Below, piece after piece: positions 23,938-32,974 of a stretch of DNA of 64,000 nucleotides (positions are counted from its first letter, which is position 1; the number at the start of each line of letters is the position of its first letter). Origin of the DNA: Candidatus Latescibacterota bacterium (GTDB lineage: Bacteria > Latescibacterota > UBA2968 > UBA8231); the NCBI GenBank assembly GCA_022819745.1, contig JAJEGS010000014.1, positions 1-64,000 of the forward strand, written 5' to 3'. Position numbers and translations under genes: made by a program. The notes under the pieces were generated by a model, which was not told where the DNA came from, did no database searches, and worked only from the letters and a program-made list of their open reading frames with translations.

Positions 23938-25589
23938 GGGCGCGGTATCACCGGCAGGATCAGGTGGGAGGGATGGGCTCGGTCGTGGTAGATCCGCTGC
24001 TGGGCTACTTGCATCTCGTCGTCCAAACCGTGCGGGTGGCCGGTGTTGAGGTTGCGGTCAAAGCGCGGGAAATTGCTGCTGGAGACCTCCAGCCGGATGC
24101 AGTGCCCGGCCCGGAAGAGATTGCTGGTCTCCCACAGCTCGATCCGATAGACGTACACTTGATCTGGTTCGATGGGACTGGGGTCACGGTAGGAGTCGCG
24201 GAAGCAGGTCCGCACAATGCCCTCGCACAAGTGGATGGCCTTGCCCCCGGGGTGTACGTCGACTAGGGTGGCGGTAAAATCGGTCTCTACTGCGCTGGAG
24301 GCTGCGTGCAGCACCAATTCCACCGGCCCGGTAACTTCCACGTCCGCAGCTAGCGGCTCGGTGGTGTAAACCAGCACGTCGTCGCGCTGCTCCACCGGCC
24401 GGCGGTCCTTGGGTCCGGTGTTGTCGATGAACATGCTCTGTCCCCCGAGGGTGGGCACGGGGTCGTCTGGATCGTAGGCATAGCTGTCGCACGGCTCGTC
24501 TCTAGACTCCTGGCGGCTCAGCCGTCCATCGCCGTGCATTGAGTTGGCCCGCCCTCCGCTGTGCAAAAAGAAGCGGGTGTACTGGGTCCGCTTTAGGGGC
24601 CACGCCTCTTCGCCGCGCCAAACATTTTCCCCCATGACGAATAACTGCACCGGTGCCTCCCGGTCGATGCCGCTGTCTATGCCCTTGAGTCGCTGATCGT
24701 ACCAGCGCAAATGCGCCTGCGGCATATCCACTCGGGCCGCGGGGCCAAAGTCCACATCGCCAAAGGGATCGTCGCTGCCGATCAGCGTATGGGTCCACGG
24801 CCCCACCATGAGGCGCGACTGCTCGCGGGCTTCCCGCCCCCTAGCCTGTTGCCGCCAGCCCTTGAAGCACTTAAAACCTTCGTGCAGCAAATTGTCGTAC
24901 CAGCCCGTGATGAAATAGGCCGGCGTTTCTACCTCGCCGTACTGGCCCTTCATGCTGTACGAAGCCCAGAACTCGTCGAAGCAGGGGTGGCGAATGATCT
25001 CCCGGTAGAAGGGCCGTTCGCCGAGGTCGTCGAGCGCTGTCAACAGCGGCAGGCGGCGGTACACCTGATCCCAATCGATCAGATCCCTCGGGGCGTTCTG
25101 GTTGGTGCGCTGGCCCAGCCAGATGAAATTCATGGCGTTCTGCAGTTGCAAAACGCCGTTGTAGCGCATGTGGCCGTAGTTGTCCTCTTGGTTGGCGATG
25201 GGCACGAGGGCTTTGACAAAAGGGCTGCGCAGCGGCGCTGGCAGTATCTGGGTGAAACCCGGATAGGACACCCCAAAGGTGCCGATGGTGCCGTCGCACC
25301 AAGGCTGCTGGCCGATCCACTGCTGCGTATCGTACCCATCGTCTCGCTCGTCGACGTAGGGGCGCCATTCATCCTCCGACTCGTACCGGCCCCGGCTGTC
25401 CTGCATGAGCACGGCGTACCCTCCGGCCACAAAGCGCCGGGCCCACTCCACGTAGCGGGGATGCTGGGTGCTGTAGGGCGAGCGGATCAGCAGCACGGGG
25501 AAGCGCTCTCCCGCGTCCGGCCGGTACAGGGCTCCGTAGAGCCGCACTCCGTCGCGCATGGGTATCGAGATATCGAGCTGAATACGCAT
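23934..25589 (-). CDS. CocE/NonD family serine hydrolase
   Basis: X-Pro dipeptidyl-peptidase/cocaine-esterase-like alpha/beta hydrolase of 551 residues. Nucleophile S108 is in GTFGVSYPGF, the acid is likely in GWYDN and the His in GPWTH. The C-terminal jelly-roll begins near residue 330 and contains EVTGPVELVLHAAS. No signal peptide. Members cleave esters, acyl groups or beta-lactam-like amides. As first gene of the operon it may unmask the compound then processed by HyuAB and the deacylase. Confidence 0.85.
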   Translation of the reverse strand: MRIQLDISIPMRDGVRLYGALYRPDAGERFPVLLIRSPYSTQHPRYVEWARRFVAGGYAVLMQDSRGRYESEDEWRPYVDERDDGYDTQQWIGQQPWCDGTIGTFGVSYPGFTQILPAPLRSPFVKALVPIANQEDNYGHMRYNGVLQLQNAMNFIWLGQRTNQNAPRDLIDWDQVYRRLPLLTALDDLGERPFYREIIRHPCFDEFWASYSMKGQYGEVETPAYFITGWYDNLLHEGFKCFKGWRQQARGREAREQSRLMVGPWTHTLIGSDDPFGDVDFGPAARVDMPQAHLRWYDQRLKGIDSGIDREAPVQLFVMGENVWRGEEAWPLKRTQYTRFFLHSGGRANSMHGDGRLSRQESRDEPCDSYAYDPDDPVPTLGGQSMFIDNTGPKDRRPVEQRDDVLVYTTEPLAADVEVTGPVELVLHAASSAVETDFTATLVDVHPGGKAIHLCEGIVRTCFRDSYRDPSPIEPDQVYVYRIELWETSNLFRAGHCIRLEVSSSNFPRFDRNLNTGHPHGLDDEMQVAQQRIYHDRAHPSHLILPVIPRP

Positions 25590-25704
25590 CCTCTCAGTAC
25601 CTCTTGTCTTTGTTGAGGAGCTCGCCGGCGAGAAAGCGCCGCACGGTCTGGCGTTTACGGCGATTTAAGGTAGTTTAGCAGAGAAGTTGGGACAAGATAG
25701 TCTA

Positions 25705-26280
25705 ATGGACACCAATCGCGAACTAGGGAAAATCATCCTCATCAACGGCGCGTCGAGTTCCGGGAAGTCAACGCTTGCACGCCAGCTACAGCAGACGCTA
25801 CTAATCCCATTCTGGCACTTTTCGTTTGACCACCTCCGCGATTCCAACGCCCTGCCGATGGCACGCGTTCGCAGCGGTGAATTTGATTGGTCGGCTATGA
25901 GGCCTGCTGTCTTCGATGGATTTCATGGGTGTTTGCCAGTTTTAGCTGAGACGGGCAACAATCTCATCGTCGATCACATTATTGAGAACGAGATGTGGAT
26001 GTCGGATCTGGTGAAATTACTCACTGGCTTGGACGTATTCTTTGTCGGGGTGCATTGTCCGCTGCCCGAGCTGGAGCGCAGAGAGCGCGAAAGAGGGGAT
26101 CGGCGAGTTGGGGAGGCTCGGACGGACTATCAAGTGGTGCACGGTTTCGCTGAATACGATCTGGAAATTGACTCGATGCAGCCGTGCCAGACCAATGCGA
26201 ACACGCTAGTCGATGCTTGGGAATCCCGTCAATCTCCTAGCGTTTTTGAGCGAATGGCTGCGCGAAATGGAATCGTATGA
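25705..26280 (+). CDS. Chloramphenicol-phosphotransferase-like P-loop kinase
   Basis: Walker A INGASSSGKSTLA at about residues 12-24, then FWHFSFDHLRD and LIVDHIIE as in the CPT family, and VGVHCPLPELERRERERGDR near the lid. Members phosphorylate small molecules, in one case chloramphenicol; resistance cannot be claimed here. ATG at 25705 is preferred to TTG 25687. It overlaps the next acetyltransferase by ATGA. The pair is less GC-rich than the CocE operon on its left, consistent with acquisition. Confidence 0.75.
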   Translation: MDTNRELGKIILINGASSSGKSTLARQLQQTLLIPFWHFSFDHLRDSNALPMARVRSGEFDWSAMRPAVFDGFHGCLPVLAETGNNLIVDHIIENEMWMSDLVKLLTGLDVFFVGVHCPLPELERRERERGDRRVGEARTDYQVVHGFAEYDLEIDSMQPCQTNANTLVDAWESRQSPSVFERMAARNGIV

Positions 26281-26861
26281 ATCGCACTCAGTACTCAAGA
26301 CACAACAAGAATATGGTAGTCCTAGAGCCATTCACTGAAGCAGACTTCGACAGGTTGATTGGTTGGATTCCATCCAGTGATTTTCTCTTGCAATGGGCTG
26401 GACCGGATTTTGAATATCCGCTTAATCGCGAGCAGCTAAGCGAATATCTGACGGGTACTCAGGGCGATTTGCCAAGCAAGCTGATCTACAAGGTCGTGGA
26501 CAGTGAGAATGGGACGGCGATTGGGCACATTGAGCTAGCGGCGATTGATCGTCACAACGGAAGTGCCCGCGTGTGTCGGGTGCTCGTTGGCGACTCTTCT
26601 TACAGAGGGAAGGGCATAGGAACGGTTATGATGGAGAAGATCATTGAGATCGGCTTTTGTCAGCTTGGTCTCTATCGCATTGAACTGGCCGTGTTCGACT
26701 TCAACACAAGTGCTATTCGCTGCTACGAGAAGGTGGGGTTTGTGAAGGAAGGACACCTCAGAGAATGCCGAAAGGCCGACGATGGATATTGGAGCTTCTA
26801 TATAATGGCTATCTTGAGGCGTGAATGGGAAAGTAATAGAAATGAACTAGGGATGGAGTGA
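26277..26861 (+). CDS. GNAT-family N-acetyltransferase (RimJ/RimL-like)
   Basis: About 194 residues with the acetyl-CoA loop SYRGKGIGTVMMEKI and the closing motif NTSAIRCYEKVGFVKEGHLRE typical of RimJ/L and aminoglycoside- or spermidine-type acetyltransferases. Translation is coupled to the kinase-like gene (ATGA). Together they look like a two-gene small-molecule modification module. Substrate unknown. Confidence 0.8.
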   Translation: MNRTQYSRHNKNMVVLEPFTEADFDRLIGWIPSSDFLLQWAGPDFEYPLNREQLSEYLTGTQGDLPSKLIYKVVDSENGTAIGHIELAAIDRHNGSARVCRVLVGDSSYRGKGIGTVMMEKIIEIGFCQLGLYRIELAVFDFNTSAIRCYEKVGFVKEGHLRECRKADDGYWSFYIMAILRREWESNRNELGME

Positions 26862-26864
26862 GGC

Positions 26865-27119
26865 TTATGCAAGCTCTGGCATAGCTTGCGCTTCAATCTC
26901 CGCTCGCTCTATTTCGTACCCTGCCGATTTCACGTCTGCGATGGCTGAACGAATAGCTGCTTCAAGGGAGTCGCCGTCTCGGTGGAAGTCAATCGAGAAG
27001 ACGCCATTGCAGACGCCTGGTGTTCCATCGTCGCAACCAGCCTCAAACAATTCGTCCGCAATTTCTTCGGTCAGCTCGTATTGTCCTTTGAGAATCAAAG
27101 CAAACTCATATTTGGCCAT
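26865..27119 (-). CDS. Small conserved protein, possible antitoxin partner
   Basis: 84 residues: a strand (KYEFALILKG), an acidic middle and a helix with DSLEAAIRSAIADVKSAG. The strand-helix layout recalls HicB-like half-domains, but there is no DNA-binding domain. It follows the 76-residue gene on the same strand by 25 bases. Similar pairs with this order are, to my knowledge, frequent in actinobacteria and other phyla; the function is not established. The function here is inferred from pairing only. Confidence 0.5.
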   Translation of the reverse strand: MAKYEFALILKGQYELTEEIADELFEAGCDDGTPGVCNGVFSIDFHRDGDSLEAAIRSAIADVKSAGYEIERAEIEAQAMPELA

Positions 27120-27144
27120 TGGGCTTACCCTTCCGATTTATAGC

Positions 27145-27375
27145 CTACAACAGGTGATGAGGGCAACGATCAACAGCTCGACGGATGTCTTTGGCATGGT
27201 CTTCAGGATTCTTTGGCGTTGAGTATATAGCTCTCGCACAGCCCGTTCGATCCCTCAGCGCACAGTACAAGCGCCCCCAAATATGGGCTCGTGGTCCGGC
27301 TCTCCGAACCGTCCAGCCATGATCTAATGCGTACGCAATGGCTGCACTAATATGCTTATTGGGATGCTCTGGCAC
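27145..27375 (-). CDS. Small HicA-like protein, possible toxin
   Basis: 76 residues beginning at GTG. The segment WTVRRAGPRAHIWG has the spacing of the HicA motif (basic strand, Gly, His, hydrophobic), and the tail has two conserved cysteines (RTGCAR, VDRCPHH). HicA proteins are dsRNA-binding mRNA interferases. Sequence resemblance is weak, so the assignment rests on size, motif and pairing with the downstream 84-residue gene. An attC-like motif lies 35 bases upstream. Confidence 0.45.
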   Translation of the reverse strand: MPEHPNKHISAAIAYALDHGWTVRRAGPRAHIWGRLYCALRDRTGCARAIYSTPKNPEDHAKDIRRAVDRCPHHLL

Positions 27376-27409
27376 TGGACTCTTTTGTCCAAATCTGTTT
27401 TTGCGCTAG

Positions 27410-27427
27410 TTTTGCATAACGTTTTAG
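27410..27427 (-). other. attC-like AAAACGTTATGC motif upstream of the small gene pair
   Basis: On the minus strand the sequence reads CTAAAACGTTATGCAAAA, with GTTATGC at 27420-27414. It has the same AAAACGTTA(T/C) core and the same position relative to a gene as the sites at 12118 and 14147. No hairpin of attC size fits before the divergent gene at 27466, so any site is truncated. Confidence 0.35.
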
Positions 27428-27465
27428 AGTACATGTCGTGAAAATCTTGTCAAGGCGATATATAA

Positions 27466-28239
27466 ATGAAACGCGACCACCGCCTCCGGATAATTGCCTA
27501 TCTGACGATCACCTTCTGGGCGGTCATTTTCTTGCAGGGACCTATTCCGCAAGACCCCGCCTATCACCAGTTCGCTGATCAGCGCACTCTGTTGGGCATC
27601 CCCCATTGCTTGAACGTGATCTCCAACCTGCCCTTTCTGTTGGTAGGGCTGTGGGGATTCAGCGTCGTGTTCCGCCTCGCCATGGATCCCGCACAGCAGG
27701 CGTTTGTACGGCCGGCTGATTCGCTGGCGTATCAGATTCTCTTCCTCGCGGTGGCGCTGGTTGGCCTCGGCTCTACCTACTATCACTTGGCTCCCAGTAA
27801 CGAAACGCTCTTGTGGGATCGCCTGCCGATGAGCATTGCCTTTATGGCGTTTCTCGCTACGGCGATCACCGAGCGCTTGGACCGGCGCGCTGGCATTATC
27901 ACCTTGCTGCCGCTGATCGCCTTCGGCGTTTTTAGCGTGTTGTACTGGCACTATACTGAGCAGGCGGGAGTCGGCGATCTCCGTTATTACATCGTCGCCC
28001 AAGCCTATCCGATTCTGTTCGTGCCCCTCATGGTTCGTCTGCTGCCGTCGCCATACACGCGCGGGTCTGACCTCTACATCGCTGGTCTGTTTTATCTACT
28101 CGCGAAAGCCGCCGAGGTGTTTGACCAAGCCCTGTACGCGGTCGGGGGAGTCATCAGCGGTCATACTTGCAAGCATTTGTTCGCTGCCTTGGGAGCCTAT
28201 TGGGTGTTGCGGATGATCCGGCTGCGGCGGCTGAACTGA
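27466..28239 (+). CDS. Ceramidase-like (CREST) membrane hydrolase
   Basis: Seven or so hydrophobic segments in 257 residues and the CREST metal motifs: GIPHCLNVISNLPFL, then GSTYYHLAPSNETLLWDRLP, and SGHTCKHLFAA near the C terminus. Alkaline ceramidases and related receptors use the Ser, His and Asp residues of these motifs to bind zinc and hydrolyse amides. A lipid amide substrate in the inner membrane is the best guess. The acetyltransferase gene follows 23 bases later. Confidence 0.7.
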   Translation: MKRDHRLRIIAYLTITFWAVIFLQGPIPQDPAYHQFADQRTLLGIPHCLNVISNLPFLLVGLWGFSVVFRLAMDPAQQAFVRPADSLAYQILFLAVALVGLGSTYYHLAPSNETLLWDRLPMSIAFMAFLATAITERLDRRAGIITLLPLIAFGVFSVLYWHYTEQAGVGDLRYYIVAQAYPILFVPLMVRLLPSPYTRGSDLYIAGLFYLLAKAAEVFDQALYAVGGVISGHTCKHLFAALGAYWVLRMIRLRRLN

Positions 28240-28262
28240 TTGGTTAGTTTGTCAGGGATACT

Positions 28263-29354
28263 ATGGATACCATTCGCCCCATCCGCGAGTCGGAATTCGA
28301 CGAACTCATTGACCTGCTCTGCGCAGCGCACAACCCCGAGGGCCACGAGCGCTACCGAGGGTACATGGAAGGCGATCCGACTTGGAACCCGTCGCAGACG
28401 CCGGTCATCGTCGTCGAAGGCCGCATTGTATCGACGTTGCGCATCTGGGACCGCTGGGTCCACCTCGGTGCCACGCCCGTCCGCATGGGTGGCATCGGCG
28501 GCGTCACCACGCATTCCGACTACCGGCAACGCGGCATAGCGACGCGGCTCATGGAACATGCGGCTGAGTACATGCGCGACGATGGCTACGATCTGGGTTT
28601 GCTGTTCACGATGATTCCGGCGGGCTTCTACCGGCGTCTCGGCTGGAGTTGTGTGCCACTCATGGGATTTCACGCTAGGCTAAGTCGTCCTCCGCAGCGA
28701 GGGCGGTCCGCGCTTGAGGTGCTGCCGTTTGACGAGAGCCGCGACTTGGAGGAGACGGTAGCGCTCTATCAGCGATACAATGCTGGTCGCAGCGGCAGCC
28801 TGTTGCGTCCGCGTCCGTACTGGGACTACGCTCCCTCCCGCGTGCGGGGCGTGTTGCCCACTGCCGTCGTTCGTGGCCCGGCGGGACTCAGCGGGTATAT
28901 AAACTGGGAAAGTGATGATGACGGTGCCGAGGTGTATGAAGTTGCTTACGAGAGCGGCCCGGCTCTTGATGCCCTCGTGCAGCATCTGCTTGACGAGTGC
29001 GCGGCGGCTGAGGTGACGCAGATCCACGGTGAGATCCCCTACACTCACCCTTTTGTCGATGCTCTAGTCGCTACTGCTGACGCCGATCTGGGACTCACGG
29101 GCGACAGCTCGATGATGGCCCTCCCTTTCGACCTCGGCGCGCTGATTGCCAAGGCCGTGCCCGAAGCGGCGGGGTTGGCACGTAGGCTGCCGGTCGATCT
29201 GATGTGTCGGCTTCTGTTTGGCGAGTCTTCTGGCCGCGACTTGGAACCTGTCCTCCGCGCTCGTGGGATCTCGCTGGAGGCCGGGGAGGTTCGGCGACTT
29301 GAGGAGTGGTTCCCGCGCCGCGAGGTCATCTTCTGGGAGCCCGACCACTTCTGA
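28263..29354 (+). CDS. Eis-like GNAT acetyltransferase
   Basis: 363 residues. The first GNAT domain has VRMGGIGGVTTHSDYRQRGI and the FYRRLGW signature of Eis-type enzymes; the second half is a degenerate GNAT-like fold. Eis proteins acetylate aminoglycosides or lysine-containing targets, but other members act on unrelated amines. Its stop overlaps the start of the heparinase-like gene (TGATG), so the two are translationally coupled. Confidence 0.75.
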   Translation: MDTIRPIRESEFDELIDLLCAAHNPEGHERYRGYMEGDPTWNPSQTPVIVVEGRIVSTLRIWDRWVHLGATPVRMGGIGGVTTHSDYRQRGIATRLMEHAAEYMRDDGYDLGLLFTMIPAGFYRRLGWSCVPLMGFHARLSRPPQRGRSALEVLPFDESRDLEETVALYQRYNAGRSGSLLRPRPYWDYAPSRVRGVLPTAVVRGPAGLSGYINWESDDDGAEVYEVAYESGPALDALVQHLLDECAAAEVTQIHGEIPYTHPFVDALVATADADLGLTGDSSMMALPFDLGALIAKAVPEAAGLARRLPVDLMCRLLFGESSGRDLEPVLRARGISLEAGEVRRLEEWFPRREVIFWEPDHF

Positions 29355-31861
29355 TGCCCGCGCGTCCGGCCAACTCTCCGAAGCAGGCTCCGATCCGGGT
29401 CATCCGCCAAGAGCGGCCCCGGCTGCTGCGGCCCTTCGACGATCCCGACTTCCGCTTTGAGCCGCCGACCGATCCCGTGCGTCGGCGCATCCTCGTCAAC
29501 CTCCTAGACGACTGTGAACTGTATGCTGGACAGCGGCCGTGGACGCGGATTCCGCGACGGCCGGACAGTCCTCATCCCTACCATCAGCTTTATTTGACTT
29601 TCTACACTGCCATGCAGGCCACGGCCTTGATCGAGAACTACGCCTTTGCTTGGCGGTTGACCGGAGATCGGCGCTGGCTCGACCGGACCCGCGCTTGGTT
29701 GCGGGCGGCGGCTGGTTGGGACCACGACGACCGGGTGGAGGAACATTTCTACACGGCCAATCGCTACATGCAGGCCTTTGCCTTGGCCCTCGACCTGCTG
29801 GACGGAGAGTTATCGGCCAACGAGAAGCGTCAGGTCCGCGCCTGTCTCGTGCGGCAGTTGGAGCGCTGGTGGCTGGATGTGGAGGAGCAACGCCACGGGG
29901 AGGAAGGTGGGCACCACGCAGTCGTGGACAACGGGCACTTTGGCGTGGCTGCTCTGCACCTGCTGGGCGAACACCCCAAGGCGGAGGTATGGGTACAGGC
30001 GGTCATTGATCGATTCCGCGCCGCCATCCTACCCCACGGCTGCGGGCCCGCTGGCGAGCCGGTGGATGGGCCTTCCTTCTGGCCCTGGGAGAACCTCTGG
30101 CTCCTGCAGTTTGCCGACGCGCTGTGCAATGTCACTGGGATTGATCTCGGCCGCGAGGTGCCGACTCGGCTGCGGCGGCCGCTGACTTGGTTCCGCGCTC
30201 ATTGGGCAGCGCCGCGCAAGATCCCCGACCTGCTCTACTATCCCGCCAACGCCAACGTGCTCGGCACCCAACTCAACGCCTGCTCCCCCGCTCTCCTGCG
30301 GCTGGCCCAGGAGGCCGGCGACGAGATGCTGCGCGACGCCGCCCTCGCCGACCCGCGGCTAGGCCGGATCTACCGCTTCGGTGGTGGCGTCAAAGGCTCG
30401 ACCGCGGAGTGCATGATCTCCTACGGGCCTTACGCCTACTGCTTTTACGATCCCGACTTCCGGGCGGCCAAGCAACGCCGGCTGGCTCCACTGGCACGTC
30501 GTTTTGCGGCGCGCGGCGGTCGCTCTGCCGTGATGCGCAGCGGTCACGGACCCGATGCGGCGATTCTCTGGGTCAGCGGGTACGATGGCGATGTGGCCCA
30601 CGGCTTTATGAACTTGCACGTGCAGTGGGCGGGGCATCCTGTGCTGCGCGCGATCAGTGCTGCCGAGGCCCAGCCGGTGAGTTGCGGCAGTCTGCCCTGC
30701 GTGGGCGGCCAGAACGAGATCGTCGCCGTGCCGGGCGGTTTGGAGAGCACGCAGGATTGGCAGCGGTTGCGCGTCTCTGCTCGGCGCACCGAGCAGGAAT
30801 ATTGGCTGTTGACCGGGGAACAGCCGGTTGGTCTCGTGGCGTTGCGACGTCGGCCTCGCGGTCTTCGGTTCGTCGATGACATCGTCCGGTTGAGCGGGGG
30901 CGATGCCTTGCAGTACGAGGCCCGGCCTTGGTTCTGTTCCAACGGCGGACGCCTGCGTCTGCGCTTCCGATTGCGGGGGGACAAGGACGGTCCTCTGGTG
31001 TTGTTCAATACGGGGAATGGCGGCGGCGGGATCGGTGGGACGAGAGTTAATACCTTTGCCCTCGTCGTCGAAGCGGACGGTAGGATGCGCTTCAGCGTGC
31101 AGAGTCAGAACGGCCACGAGGTAGAGGTGTGGGCTCCGGGCAGAGTGGACGTTGGAGTTTGGCACGAGGTCGAGATTGGGTGGGGTGGCTTTAACCGGCG
31201 CGCGGGCAAGCCGTGGATGGAGATTGCTGTCGATGGTGAGGCTCGGCGTATCGACGATCCGGCTACCTTCGGCGAGGTGGGCCGCGACTCGCAGGGACTC
31301 GACTCGCGGGAGGAACCGCGCACCTTCTACGTGTGGCCTCACTCCACTCTCGCCTTCGGCGGTGCCGTGCAGACGCCCGGCGTCTCTGCGGACTGCGATA
31401 TAGCTCTTATTGACCTTCGCTGTCCGGGGCGTCGGCGGCTGACCGTGGATTCGGCTAACGGCTGGGGACCGGAGATGGGGGGTGGTGAGTTGGCTTATAA
31501 GCTGAATCCGGTGGATCTGCGCGGCCTGAGCAGGAGTCGCGCCCGTCTTGGTGCTGGGCCGCGCGTGGTGGAGGTGATGACGGCATTTGGAAAGAATCTT
31601 CGACTGCGGACGGAGGAGGTGCCCTTTGCGCCTTCCGGATTGGCTGCCGGTAGCCTCGTCAGTTTCCTGCCGGGTGCTGCTGAGGCGTCAACGCGTATAG
31701 TGGCGGGCACGGATGACGACGTCCTCGTCCTCGCCTTTTGCAGCCGTTCGGCAAAGGCTCGGGTCGCTCAGGAAGGCGATCGGTTCTGGCTGCGTGCTGG
31801 TGATCGGGAGCTTTCCTTTGACGTATCCCGGCGGGGTGGTGCCATTCTGCATCCGCGCTGA
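29354..31861 (+). CDS. Heparinase II/III-like polysaccharide-degrading protein with a LamG-like domain
   Basis: 835 residues without a signal peptide. Residues about 50-330 form an alpha-toroid (NRYMQAFALALDLL, GGHHAVVDNGHFGVAAL, YPANANVLGTQLNACSP), then a heparinase II/III-like beta-sandwich, then a jelly-roll near 530-690 (RLRFRLRGDKDGPLVLFNT, WMEIAVDGEARRIDD). Lyases of this type cleave uronic-acid glycans. The absence of a signal is odd for an extracellular substrate, so oligosaccharides may be imported first or the start may be misassigned. ATG 29354 overlaps the previous stop. Confidence 0.65.
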   Translation: MPARPANSPKQAPIRVIRQERPRLLRPFDDPDFRFEPPTDPVRRRILVNLLDDCELYAGQRPWTRIPRRPDSPHPYHQLYLTFYTAMQATALIENYAFAWRLTGDRRWLDRTRAWLRAAAGWDHDDRVEEHFYTANRYMQAFALALDLLDGELSANEKRQVRACLVRQLERWWLDVEEQRHGEEGGHHAVVDNGHFGVAALHLLGEHPKAEVWVQAVIDRFRAAILPHGCGPAGEPVDGPSFWPWENLWLLQFADALCNVTGIDLGREVPTRLRRPLTWFRAHWAAPRKIPDLLYYPANANVLGTQLNACSPALLRLAQEAGDEMLRDAALADPRLGRIYRFGGGVKGSTAECMISYGPYAYCFYDPDFRAAKQRRLAPLARRFAARGGRSAVMRSGHGPDAAILWVSGYDGDVAHGFMNLHVQWAGHPVLRAISAAEAQPVSCGSLPCVGGQNEIVAVPGGLESTQDWQRLRVSARRTEQEYWLLTGEQPVGLVALRRRPRGLRFVDDIVRLSGGDALQYEARPWFCSNGGRLRLRFRLRGDKDGPLVLFNTGNGGGGIGGTRVNTFALVVEADGRMRFSVQSQNGHEVEVWAPGRVDVGVWHEVEIGWGGFNRRAGKPWMEIAVDGEARRIDDPATFGEVGRDSQGLDSREEPRTFYVWPHSTLAFGGAVQTPGVSADCDIALIDLRCPGRRRLTVDSANGWGPEMGGGELAYKLNPVDLRGLSRSRARLGAGPRVVEVMTAFGKNLRLRTEEVPFAPSGLAAGSLVSFLPGAAEASTRIVAGTDDDVLVLAFCSRSAKARVAQEGDRFWLRAGDRELSFDVSRRGGAILHPR

Positions 31862-31969
31862 GATCTTCAACGGTAAAATCCGAGTGCGCCCAAGTAACCA
31901 TTATTCCGCCTCTGCTTTAATCTGCGGATACTTTGCCGTTAGGGGGTTATAGGTGGGTAGAGAAATCGG

Positions 31970-32974
31970 TCAAGGGCGCGGCGTGGCCCGAACCTCGATC
32001 AGGGTCCCGTCGCGCACCGGCGTCGTCACTCGCAGCACGCCGGGCCGCACGAGTTCTGCCGCCAGTTCTCGACCGTCCACTACTACGTGCGGGTCGCGGC
32101 ACCAAGCCGCTGGCACGCTGGCCTCTAGCGTCAGGCTGCGGTATGGCACCTGCTTGGGAAGTTCCGGCAGGCCGATGCGAAAGCGCTGTGCTTCGTCGCC
32201 GCCGTCCATGGTTTCGATCCGGGCGTGACGCCGCATTAGATGGTAGCTGAGTGCCTCTTCGGGCACCGCGCACCAGACCGCATCGCCCCCCTCGGACAGC
32301 ACCGTCTCAAAGCGCTGCCTTAGCTGGGCCTCGGAGCAGTCCTTGTTGGGATGCACAGCCGTTTCTAGCGGACAGTGGCAGTAGTCGATAAGCCAGCCCT
32401 GTACGGCCTGGGCTTGGCGGATGTTGCGGTACGGGTCGTATGCGCTGTAGAACGGCTCGTAGTAGTGGTCGTGCAGCGCTGTGCGGTTGATCCAGAACAG
32501 CTCGTCTTCGGGCCGATTGAGCGCGTCCGTCAGGCTCATGGCACCTAGGTAGCCGTAGCGGCGGCAGGCTTCGAGGATGTGGTCGGCCATGTTCGTGTTG
32601 TTGCCGGGCGAGCAGTAGAGGATTATCGGTTCGCCGAGGGCTTCTTCCAGCACTTGCTTGGCGTGGCCGATTTCCTGGTCCACCATTTCCGGCGTGATGA
32701 TTTCGTGGGTCCACGAGTGGTTGCCCACGCCCCAGCCGCGGGCGAGCAGGTCGCGTAACTCGCCTGCGTTCATGTGGCGGTAGCCGTTGTAGCTGGAGTT
32801 GCCGGCTTTGCGGATCTCGCCCATCTGGCCGACGAGCAATTCTACGTGGCCGGGGATGGCGTACTCTTCGTGCATGGGGATGGCGAAGCGGTGCAGGTCG
32901 GCTAGGGCCTCGTCGTAGGTGATGGAGTAAACCCAGCGCTTGCCGTACTTCCACGGACAGATGCTCAAGCTCAT
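31970..32974 (-). CDS. Polysaccharide deacetylase-like (NodB-fold) protein
   Basis: 334 residues. The catalytic Asp is in SITYDEA (D21) and the zinc His pair in GNHSWTHE, with later barrel motifs LYCSPGNNTNM. Carbohydrate-esterase-4 enzymes remove N-acetyl or other acyl groups from sugars. The last 90 residues form a beta-rich extension. It is the third gene of a minus-strand operon with ATGA overlaps on the hydrolase gene, following a DegT aminotransferase, which suggests modification of an amino sugar. Confidence 0.75.
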   Translation of the reverse strand: MSLSICPWKYGKRWVYSITYDEALADLHRFAIPMHEEYAIPGHVELLVGQMGEIRKAGNSSYNGYRHMNAGELRDLLARGWGVGNHSWTHEIITPEMVDQEIGHAKQVLEEALGEPIILYCSPGNNTNMADHILEACRRYGYLGAMSLTDALNRPEDELFWINRTALHDHYYEPFYSAYDPYRNIRQAQAVQGWLIDYCHCPLETAVHPNKDCSEAQLRQRFETVLSEGGDAVWCAVPEEALSYHLMRRHARIETMDGGDEAQRFRIGLPELPKQVPYRSLTLEASVPAAWCRDPHVVVDGRELAAELVRPGVLRVTTPVRDGTLIEVRATPRP

